Below are positions 6,493-12,056 of a stretch of 12,056 bases of DNA, in pieces (position 1 is the first letter of the stretch; each line of letters starts with the position of its first letter). Location of the stretch: NCBI GenBank assembly GCA_031283025.1, contig JAITCP010000096.1, forward strand, positions 1 to 12,056. The letters run 5' to 3'. A model generated the notes under the pieces. The model was given only the letters and a program-made list of their open reading frames with translations. It ran no database searches and was not told the origin of the DNA. Source of the stretch: Spirochaetaceae bacterium. GTDB lineage: Bacteria > Spirochaetota > Spirochaetia > Treponematales > Breznakiellaceae. The translations under genes were made by a program, and so were the position numbers.

Positions 6493-8097
6493 CTATTTAA
6501 GAATAACGCTTGTGTACCCTGAAACGGCAAGAAGGGGGCCCTTCAGGACAGCCCTGCCTTTCCCGGCATATCCCCTTACTACAGAAAAATTCATATCCGT
6601 ATAGTTTTGCAGATTAACGGTAATTTCTTTTTCTCCCGTGTTATGAAATACCGCCGCCTTGCTGCCGTTGTAATCGGAAATAAAACCGCCAAAAGCCGTA
6701 TACTCCGAAAAATCCAGAGCTTCGATCACGCCCCTTGCTATTTCGGGATTTGCCTTGCGTAATCTTATTAGCTTTTTGTAATGATTGACAAGGCTTGTCT
6801 TTTTGGGCAGTTGGCTTTTTACGGTTCCGTTTGTCTGTTTTGCCCGGTCATAGGCGCTACCTTTGGGGTCCTTGATCGTATCATTGTCGCCCCAAAGCAT
6901 TGCAAGCCTTCTGTTTGCGTCAGTCGGTTCGGTACCCCTTGAACCTTTCATGCCTATTTCTTCGCCGTAATAAATAAAGGGACACCCGCTCGAAAGCATA
7001 TACAGGTTCGCCGCCGTGTGCATTCTATATTCTCCCACGTCCAGGAAACCCGCCGCCCTGTCCATGTCATGATTTGAAACAAAAGGGTTCAGAATGGCCT
7101 GATGGTTTTTCCCCAATACCCGCTTTTGATATGAAGCCAAACGGCCTGCGTATTCCGTAACGCTCTCAATTCCCGATACCGTGTAATAAATATCTCCCGC
7201 CGTGCCGGACATTCCAAAATCAAAACAATTTACAACTTCATAATAATTTTGTATGGAAGTAATTCCGGACCAATTTTCAGCCACGACATACGCATCGCTT
7301 TTGTTTTTTTTACATTCGTCATTGAGCCATTTCAAAAATTGAATATTCCGGTAATCTTCTCCGTAATAATAATACTTGACGGCATCCAGCCTGAAACCGC
7401 TTATACCCTTGTCAAGCCAGAATTTGACGATACCGGCAATCTCCCGGCGTACGTCGGGATTGTCCATGTCAAGTTCGGGCATAACGCTTGAGAAATTTCC
7501 TTCATAGTAGTATTGGGTTCCATCGGGAGTTGTTTCAAATTTATGCCATGTCTTTCCGGTAATTTTCATGGTTTCTTTGGCGTAGTACTTTGCGTACCGG
7601 TCATCCGTATTTCCTTCTTTTATGGCCTGCTTCGCATTGATAAACCAGGGATGCTGTACGGAAGTATGATTCAGAACAAGATCAATAATCAGAGCGATGC
7701 CGCGTTTGTTACATTCGGCGATAAGATCTTCAAAATCCGTCATTGTCCCGTATTTGGGATCAATGCCGTAATAATCGGTTATGTCATACTTATGATAGCT
7801 TGGCGACGGCATTACAGGCATAAGCCAGATTCCCTCTATGCCCAGACTCTTGCCCGAATTCGGTTTGCCGTCGTTAAGATAATCCAGCCGTTTGATTACG
7901 CCCTGGAGGTCTCCGCTCCCGTCTTTGTTTGTATCAGAGAAACCGCCCACAAAGATTTCATAATATGTGCGATAATTGTCTATAACAGCCTCACATTCGA
8001 GTTCTTTGTCTATTACCCGGTACTGTGAACAGTTCGCCGCAGCAAAAAGCGTAATCAGAAAAAAAACAGGGTATAAAATATGGCTGCGGACACCCAT
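6493..8097 (-). CDS. Lipoprotein alpha-amylase family enzyme (GH13)
   Basis: The 534-residue enzyme would hydrolyse alpha-1,4-glucans at the cell envelope. The N-terminus (MGVRSHILYPVFFLITLF then AAANC) is a lipoprotein signal with a less usual lipobox AANC, Cys23. The GH13 barrel starts near residue 45. Visible motifs are a calcium-loop-like DTNKDGSGD (55-63), region I DLVLNH (139-144), region V MPELD (206-210), region II GFRLDAVKY with nucleophile Asp238, region III VAENW with acid/base Glu274, and region IV VSNHD with His343 and Asp344. All catalytic residues are present and a C-terminal beta domain follows (about 465-534). Region V lies between the QPDLN and MPKLN types, as in the anchored amylases and intermediate GH13 subfamilies; subfamily assignment is tentative. 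AGGGAG overlaps the malG stop and lies only three bases before ATG. It is the last gene of the malEFG operon. Confidence 0.92.
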   Translation of the reverse strand: MGVRSHILYPVFFLITLFAAANCSQYRVIDKELECEAVIDNYRTYYEIFVGGFSDTNKDGSGDLQGVIKRLDYLNDGKPNSGKSLGIEGIWLMPVMPSPSYHKYDITDYYGIDPKYGTMTDFEDLIAECNKRGIALIIDLVLNHTSVQHPWFINAKQAIKEGNTDDRYAKYYAKETMKITGKTWHKFETTPDGTQYYYEGNFSSVMPELDMDNPDVRREIAGIVKFWLDKGISGFRLDAVKYYYYGEDYRNIQFLKWLNDECKKNKSDAYVVAENWSGITSIQNYYEVVNCFDFGMSGTAGDIYYTVSGIESVTEYAGRLASYQKRVLGKNHQAILNPFVSNHDMDRAAGFLDVGEYRMHTAANLYMLSSGCPFIYYGEEIGMKGSRGTEPTDANRRLAMLWGDNDTIKDPKGSAYDRAKQTNGTVKSQLPKKTSLVNHYKKLIRLRKANPEIARGVIEALDFSEYTAFGGFISDYNGSKAAVFHNTGEKEITVNLQNYTDMNFSVVRGYAGKGRAVLKGPLLAVSGYTSVILK

Positions 8098-8106
8098 ATA
8101 CTCCCT
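8098..8106 (-). promoter_or_regulatory. Amylase ribosome binding site with short spacer, overlapping the malG stop
   Basis: On the minus strand AGGGAG (8106-8101) begins inside the malG TAG and ends three bases before the amylase ATG (8097). The spacing is shorter than usual, and with the stop overlap it points to translation coupled to malG. Confidence 0.5.
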
Positions 8107-9079
8107 AGCTTTTGACAGAACCGGCTGTAATCCCTTCTACATAGAATTTTTGCATGGAAAGGAACAGCGCAACAATGGGAATCGCAATCAAAAGACATCC
8201 CGCGGAAAATAAAGTAAATACGTTGGAATCCACTCTTTGCCCGTACAGCATATAGTACAGGCCTACAGCCGTTGTGTGGAGATGAACATTTTGTTCGCCT
8301 AGAATTACCCTTGCTAAAATAAAATCCATCCATGGTACCATAAACGCGATAAGCGCCGTATAAATAATGATGGGTTTACTCAAGGGCAGGACAACGGAGA
8401 AAAAGATTCGAGCCTGTGCCGCCCCGTCAATTTTTGCCGCTTCTATCAATGAATCGGGAATCGTATCAAAAAAACCTTTGCCTACATAAAAACTCATACC
8501 CGCGCTGGCCGAATACACAAGAACAAGCGCCGCAAGCGACTGGGTAAGCCCCAGTGCTTTCAGGATATAGTAAATGGCAATTATCGACATAAAACCCGGA
8601 AAAAGCCCCAATATCAGCGCAATATTCATAACCGGCTTTCTCATTTTGAATCTCATTTTGCTCATTACGTAGGAAGTACTCAAAGTAAGCATGGTTGAAA
8701 GGGTTGTACTGAAGACCGCTACTATAAAGGTATTTCTGACCCACTTGCCAAAAGATGTGGAGGAAAACAGCCGGCTGAAATTTTCAAACCCCATACTCTT
8801 GGGGAAATAATGCGAAACAACAATTCCGATAAGGTCGCCTTGATCGTTATATTCGACCCTGAATGCGTTAAGCACTATCCAAAGAATGGGATACAGCCAT
8901 ATCAGCGCCAAAACGATCAGTACCGCGTGAATAACCGTCAAAGAACCGGTTTCAGTTAATTTTTGATTCTTGTAACGTACCGGGGGGGGATTTCCCGCCG
9001 ACCCTGAAAGGCGAGGTTCCCCTCCGGCACCTCGCCCTGCGGGCTTGGCGGCTGGTACGATTTTTTTTGTTTCCGTCAT
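8105..9079 (-). CDS. malG: MalG-type maltodextrin ABC transporter permease
   Basis: This 324-residue inner-membrane permease has an EAA loop at residues 213-236 (EAAKIDGAAQARIFF, then LPLSKP), which docks the ATPase. It has about six membrane segments and the typical C-terminus GITAGSVKS. The start at 9079 is chosen because its ATG overlaps the malF TGA (ATGA), with AGAGGAG 11 bases upstream. The longer frame to 9148 would only overlap malF further. Odd feature: residues 9-34 are a Pro/Gly/Arg-rich stretch (AKPAGRGAGGEPRL and GSAGNPPP) encoded by a GC-rich segment between GTAC repeats. Without those 26 codons the N-terminus would read MTETKKIVRYKNQK and the protein would be 298 residues, close to ordinary MalG length. 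The stretch should lie in the cytoplasm, before the first membrane helix (about 48-72). Confidence 0.9.
   Translation of the reverse strand: MTETKKIVPAAKPAGRGAGGEPRLSGSAGNPPPVRYKNQKLTETGSLTVIHAVLIVLALIWLYPILWIVLNAFRVEYNDQGDLIGIVVSHYFPKSMGFENFSRLFSSTSFGKWVRNTFIVAVFSTTLSTMLTLSTSYVMSKMRFKMRKPVMNIALILGLFPGFMSIIAIYYILKALGLTQSLAALVLVYSASAGMSFYVGKGFFDTIPDSLIEAAKIDGAAQARIFFSVVLPLSKPIIIYTALIAFMVPWMDFILARVILGEQNVHLHTTAVGLYYMLYGQRVDSNVFTLFSAGCLLIAIPIVALFLSMQKFYVEGITAGSVKS
8977..9058. mobile_element. Candidate small palindromic element inserted in frame in malG
   Basis: GTAC occurs at 8977-8980 and 9055-9058, exactly 78 bases (26 codons) apart. With one flanking base on each side these read CGTACC and GGTACG, a 6-bp terminal inverted repeat. 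The 74 bases from 8981 to 9054 contain 55 G or C, against 13 of 40 in 9061-9100. Inside is a perfect 8-bp inverted repeat, GGCGAGGT (9010-9017) and ACCTCGCC (9029-9036), with an 11-base loop. Removing one 78-base unit leaves an intact, natural-looking malG. It is interpreted as a short palindromic element with a 4-bp target duplication; GTAC is itself a palindrome, so a chance match is possible. Confidence 0.5.
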
Positions 9080-10491
9080 TGAAAAGCTTTCTCCTCTTTG
9101 TAGGCCTTGGAGTGGCGGTAGGTAAGCAATGTTATTGTTGACGTACACAGGAATGTCAGAATTCCTATGAGCGAACCCAAATTGTATTCCCTTTCGTTTA
9201 CGGATAATTTAAAAAGCCATGTTACCAACAAATCTGTAGCGCCCGCCTTATAGCCTCCCACGGCATTAGGCTTACCCTCTGTCAATAGATAAATAACATT
9301 AAAATTGTTGAAGTTGCCGATAAATGAGCTTATTAGGTAGGGGGTAGTAACAAATATAATATAGGGCATGGTAATCTTAATCAAACACCGGAAAGGCCCC
9401 GCTCCGTCAATTCTTGCCGCCTCATAAAGATCGGCGGGAATGTTGAGCAAAATACCGCTGGTCATAAGCATTGTATACGGCACGCCGATCCAGAAATTGG
9501 TCAGAATTATTGTTATCCGTACTCTTAAAATGCTGTCCGAATTTGCCAGAAAGGAAAGGGGTTCGTTCAAAAAGCCCATTTTGACAAGCAGTGTATTAAA
9601 CGGTCCAAGTTCTCCCAGAATGTTTCTAATGGCAAGCAAAGAAACAAATTGAGGCATAGCAATAGTCAAAATGAAAATGGTCCTGAAGAGCGTTTTGGCC
9701 CTTACGCCTTTCCTGTTGATGAGGATGCCAAGAAATATCCCGCCGAAGTAGCAGCTAAAGGTTGAGAAAACAGTCCACACAAAAGTCCAGCTTAAAACGG
9801 GAAAAAACCTTTGGCCGATTTCTCCGGTTTTGTTTAACAGACTTTTCAGATTCGCAAGCCCAATCCAGTCAAACAGTACCTCGCCCTGATGAGCGCTGTC
9901 AAAGTTTGTAAAGGCAATGAATATCATAAATATTGTGGGCATTATGGTAAAGAACGTAACACCCACAAAAGTAGGCGTAAGCAGCGTTATATGGAAACGG
10001 TTGTCAAGCAGTTCTTTCAAATCTTCCCGAAAGGTAGTGGCTCTCCCTTTGGAGCGTGTATCACATTCGGCTTTGTACGCGCTGGCAAGATTACTCAAAT
10101 AGATTAAGAAGAACAGGACAATTATGCCGATTGTTACCACTCCGAACAACAGCATGAGCATGGAATCGTCCGCTTTGGTGAACAAGTCCCCTTCTTCAGT
10201 GCCAAGGGTGATAAAGTTTATAAGCGCTTTGTATCCAAGAGGAGTGTCGTTCACTTTTGGGCATAATACCATCAACAGGATAAAGCCTGCCTGAAACAGC
10301 AGATAAATCAACCCTTTGACAATCTGTTTGTGGTAAAAGCTGCCAAAGCCCATAATAAAATGGGAAGCCCTGGTTGCGGCGCCGCCGTTTTTGAATCTGT
10401 TAAAAAAGGCGGCAAAAGGCTTTTTTATTCCGTTTCCGGCGGATAACGCGGCTTTTTGTATCTTTGTATAAACGCCGTTTTGTTCAGTCAT
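9076..10491 (-). CDS. malF: MalF-type maltodextrin ABC transporter permease
   Basis: This 471-residue inner-membrane permease has an EAA loop at residues 357-378 (EAARIDGAGPFRCLIK then ITMPYI). About eight membrane segments are visible (near 59-77, 111-134, 168-195, 232-258, 269-291, 326-350, 373-395 and 440-457), as in MalF. The long periplasmic loop of enterobacterial MalF is absent; only about 35 residues follow the third segment. The N-terminal 55 residues are a basic cytoplasmic extension, then SHFIMGFGSFYHKQIVKG, a G-x-G...hKQ-x-x-KG pattern common in this branch of MalF proteins. Its ATG stands one base after the malE TAA with only a weak GGA-type site before it, so its translation is probably coupled to malE. 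It overlaps malG by 4 nt. Confidence 0.92.
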   Translation of the reverse strand: MTEQNGVYTKIQKAALSAGNGIKKPFAAFFNRFKNGGAATRASHFIMGFGSFYHKQIVKGLIYLLFQAGFILLMVLCPKVNDTPLGYKALINFITLGTEEGDLFTKADDSMLMLLFGVVTIGIIVLFFLIYLSNLASAYKAECDTRSKGRATTFREDLKELLDNRFHITLLTPTFVGVTFFTIMPTIFMIFIAFTNFDSAHQGEVLFDWIGLANLKSLLNKTGEIGQRFFPVLSWTFVWTVFSTFSCYFGGIFLGILINRKGVRAKTLFRTIFILTIAMPQFVSLLAIRNILGELGPFNTLLVKMGFLNEPLSFLANSDSILRVRITIILTNFWIGVPYTMLMTSGILLNIPADLYEAARIDGAGPFRCLIKITMPYIIFVTTPYLISSFIGNFNNFNVIYLLTEGKPNAVGGYKAGATDLLVTWLFKLSVNEREYNLGSLIGILTFLCTSTITLLTYRHSKAYKEEKAFQ

Positions 10492-10492
10492 G

Positions 10493-11884
10493 TTATTCCG
10501 GCCTTTTACCGGTTTTCCAGATGGTTTCTATTACAGCCATCCCCGCCCTGATTTTATCGGTTGTATCATAGAGATGATTGCCGCCGGAATCTTTGGCGTT
10601 TGTCAGAATGTCAAGTACGATGGCCGGAGCGCCCTGTGAATAATACCAGTTGTTCATCCTTGCGTTGGCGCCAAATGGCTGGGGCCTTCCGCTTGCAAAC
10701 ATCTCGTATTGAACCTGAGCCAGGAGCCCTTCCGGCGTATTTTCCCGAATCTTTGCAAATTCGTTACCGGCGTTTTTGTAGGCGGGAAGATTTGCGCATT
10801 GCTCAAAAGCCCCTTCCTGAACTTCCCGGCTGGACAGATACAGAAGTATGTTCTGTAATTGTTCGGCTTTTTTGTCTCCCCTGGGGAGTTTTTTCATAAC
10901 AAACATTTTCGTGTCGGCGAAGGTGCCCGACCTCATAACCGTACCGGCGGGAATGTTTGTACCGGCAACATCGGAAGGGCCCAGGGTGAAGCCGGGCAGC
11001 GGCGCTATGCCGAGTTTGCTTCCCAGCGCCGCCCGCGCCGCGTTAAAATTCCACGCGCCGCCGATCAGGGAAAGGGAAACTTCGTTTTTCAACTCAACCT
11101 CCCAGCCGGAGTCGGATACTTGCTTTGCGCCGTATATAATCCGTCCGTCGGGGCTGGCATCGGTAAAGAACCTTTGCCCCCATTGCATAACGGCAACGGC
11201 AAGATCGGAATTGAAATTGCACTTTTCAAATTGCTTGTCAAGGTAAATCTCTGCGGCGGGAGTTCCGTCCGATGCTCTTGTCGCCAGCACCAGGAACGAG
11301 TTGTTGTAGCCGTCGTCGCCGTTTATGGTAACGGACTGCTTCCCGTTCGCTTTCGCTATCGCCCACATCGCTTCCCATGTTTTTACGTCTTCATCGGTAA
11401 AAAAGCCTTTATTGTAATAAAGCACCAGCGCCTGCGCAATGTACGGAACGCCGAACGTATATTCTTCACCGGGGTCCCCTACTTTTCCCTTGATGACATC
11501 AAGAAAAATAGAGGGATTATCGGAGGCAATCTGCGCCAGAAGCCTTTCATCGGTAATAGGGGCGATGGCGCTCGTACCCGCAGTGAGCTTGCCCAGGTTA
11601 TCATGGGCAACGGTAAAAATATCAGCGCCGACGGCAGTATCATCCAGAAATTTCGCCGCAGCCGCTCCTGTATCTACGCTTTCGACCGTTACCGCCCATG
11701 GAAACGGCTTGCCGTTTGCCGCGTTATAGGCCGCCACCCACTCATCCATCTTGACTTGATAGAACTCTTTGGCTTCGGAACCAACCCAAATCTTGATGGT
11801 TTCCGCTTTCTTACAACTGCCCAGCAGCCCAAGACACGCGATTATGACCACTACAGCCACAAACCCGAACTCGCTTTTTTTCAT
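10493..11884 (-). CDS. malE: MalE-type extracellular solute-binding lipoprotein
   Basis: The 463-residue family 1 binding protein would capture maltodextrins and deliver them to the MalFG permease. The start at 11884 is fixed by AGGAG six bases upstream and by the lipoprotein signal it opens: MKKSEFGFVAVVVIIACLGL, then lipobox LGSC with Cys24. The mature part begins with a typical first strand (TIKIWVG, 29-35). It contains GADIFTVAHDNLGKL (86-100) and FGVPYIAQALVLYYNKG (144-160), the usual hinge-proximal signature of sugar-binding proteins, plus a Trp/Tyr-rich C-terminal segment (NARMNNWYYSQ). The substrate is inferred from the downstream MalFG pair and alpha-amylase. The upstream frame to 12037 is leader and palindromic repeat, not coding. 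It is first in the operon; no ATPase gene follows. Confidence 0.9.
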   Translation of the reverse strand: MKKSEFGFVAVVVIIACLGLLGSCKKAETIKIWVGSEAKEFYQVKMDEWVAAYNAANGKPFPWAVTVESVDTGAAAAKFLDDTAVGADIFTVAHDNLGKLTAGTSAIAPITDERLLAQIASDNPSIFLDVIKGKVGDPGEEYTFGVPYIAQALVLYYNKGFFTDEDVKTWEAMWAIAKANGKQSVTINGDDGYNNSFLVLATRASDGTPAAEIYLDKQFEKCNFNSDLAVAVMQWGQRFFTDASPDGRIIYGAKQVSDSGWEVELKNEVSLSLIGGAWNFNAARAALGSKLGIAPLPGFTLGPSDVAGTNIPAGTVMRSGTFADTKMFVMKKLPRGDKKAEQLQNILLYLSSREVQEGAFEQCANLPAYKNAGNEFAKIRENTPEGLLAQVQYEMFASGRPQPFGANARMNNWYYSQGAPAIVLDILTNAKDSGGNHLYDTTDKIRAGMAVIETIWKTGKRPE

Positions 11885-11890
11885 TTTTTG

Positions 11891-11895
11891 CTCCT
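11891..11895 (-). promoter_or_regulatory. malE ribosome binding site
   Basis: On the minus strand AGGAG is followed by six bases and then ATG 11884. It decides the start in favour of the lipoprotein signal over several upstream in-frame ATG codons. Confidence 0.7.
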
Positions 11896-11900
11896 GTAAA

Positions 11901-11926
11901 AAGGGGACACCTGCCGGCATCCCCTT
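11901..11926 (-). promoter_or_regulatory. Hairpin or operator just before the malE ribosome binding site
   Basis: AAGGGGA (11901-11907) and TCCCCTT (11920-11926) are perfect 7-base inverted repeats around a 12-base centre that itself holds the palindrome TGCCGGCA. It ends six bases upstream of the AGGAG. It may be an mRNA hairpin that affects malE translation or a regulator's operator; the sequence cannot decide between these. Confidence 0.4.
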
Positions 11927-11940
11927 CATTAAACCTGGGG

Positions 11941-11970
11941 AATCTCTAAAAACTTCAGTTTTTAGAGATT
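11941..11970. repeat. Perfect inverted repeat 1 in the malE leader
   Basis: AATCTCTAAAAAC (11941-11953) and GTTTTTAGAGATT (11958-11970) pair perfectly around TTCA. The inner ten bases of each arm (CTCTAAAAAC and its complement) are identical to those of the palindrome at 12021-12055, so the two belong to one repeat family. Confidence 0.7.
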
Positions 11971-11974
11971 TACC

Positions 11975-11998
11975 GCTGAAAAACGCACGTTTCGCAGC
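11975..11998. repeat. Imperfect inverted repeat between the two perfect ones
   Basis: GCTGAAAAACG (11975-11985) and CGTTTCGCAGC (11988-11998) pair at 9 of 11 positions around CA. A small GCCC-AAA-GGGC stem (11997-12007) abuts it. No promoter with convincing boxes could be recognised in the whole leader (11885-12056). Confidence 0.45.
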
Positions 11999-12020
11999 CC
12001 AAAGGGCGAGAAACTGCAAA

Positions 12021-12055
12021 GGAACCTCTAAAAACAACCGGTTTTTAGAGGTTCC
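12021..12055. repeat. Perfect inverted repeat 2 at the right edge
   Basis: GGAACCTCTAAAAAC (12021-12035) and GTTTTTAGAGGTTCC (12041-12055) are perfect 15-base arms around AACCG. No T-tract follows within the window, so it is more likely a dispersed palindromic repeat than a terminator, although termination of an unseen neighbouring gene cannot be excluded. Confidence 0.7.
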
Positions 12056-12056
12056 C

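Noticed and set aside
7513..8028. A 171-codon open frame on the plus strand opposite the amylase
   Set aside because: It is antisense to conserved GH13 regions and is explained by codon structure on the other strand.
9080..9148. N-terminal extension of malG to 9148
   Set aside because: It would add a non-conserved stretch read out of frame over the malF end. The ATGA overlap and AGAGGAG favour 9079.
10859..11899. A 346-codon open frame on the plus strand opposite malE
   Set aside because: It lies wholly antisense to a clear binding-protein gene. Its translation is basic and low in recognisable motifs, and no ribosome binding site or neighbour supports it.
11981..11992. AAACG-CA-CGTTT as a LacI-type operator
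   Set aside because: The arms are only five bases, the centre is not the usual CG, and it is part of a larger imperfect palindrome, so an operator call would be speculative.
11885..12037. N-terminal extension of malE to an upstream ATG at 12037
   Set aside because: The extension would translate the palindromic repeats and hairpin, and would place the signal peptide 51 residues inside the protein. The AGGAG before 11884 explains the start.

Overview
The window looks like part of a spirochaete chromosome, most plausibly a host-associated Treponema of the insect-gut type. This is inferred from protein style only: many lipoproteins with spirochaete-type lipoboxes, a treponemal-type outer-membrane barrel, an InlB-type repeat joined to GGGV beta-helix repeats, and a PD-(D/E)XK-like hypothetical protein. 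No rRNA or other taxonomic marker is present. I see no tRNA, rRNA, CRISPR array, transposase or phage gene.

Left edge (1-1110): the 3' end of a PD-(D/E)XK nuclease-like gene (+) converges on a lipoprotein gene (-) with two bacterial Ig-like modules. Region 1110-1207 is a divergent intergenic segment with a plausible promoter for the rightward genes.

Centre-left (1208-6461, +): a tight four-gene cluster, probably one operon. It encodes a signal-peptide-bearing outer-membrane beta-barrel, a lipoprotein with an InlB-type repeat followed by about nine right-handed beta-helix repeats, a two-module lipoprotein of unknown function, and a lipoprotein made of three homologous repeats of about 110 residues. 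With the divergent Ig-like lipoprotein this makes five adjacent cell-envelope proteins. None can be assigned a substrate from sequence alone.

Right half (12056-6493, -): a maltodextrin/starch operon in the order malE-like lipoprotein binding protein, malF-like permease, malG-like permease, lipoprotein GH13 alpha-amylase. Genes are separated by 1 nt, a 4-nt overlap and 7 nt. The amylase would cut alpha-glucans at the envelope, the binding protein would capture the oligosaccharides and the two permeases would import them. No ATPase gene is in the window, so a MalK/MsmX-type ATPase must come from elsewhere.

The most unusual signal is a GC-rich segment inside the 5' end of malG. It is flanked by GTAC repeats and adds exactly 26 codons in frame; removing it restores a normal-looking MalG N-terminus. 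It resembles in principle the in-frame palindromic elements of Rickettsia. A second unusual area is the malE leader (11885-12056), which holds two related perfect palindromes, an imperfect one between them and a hairpin just before the malE ribosome binding site.
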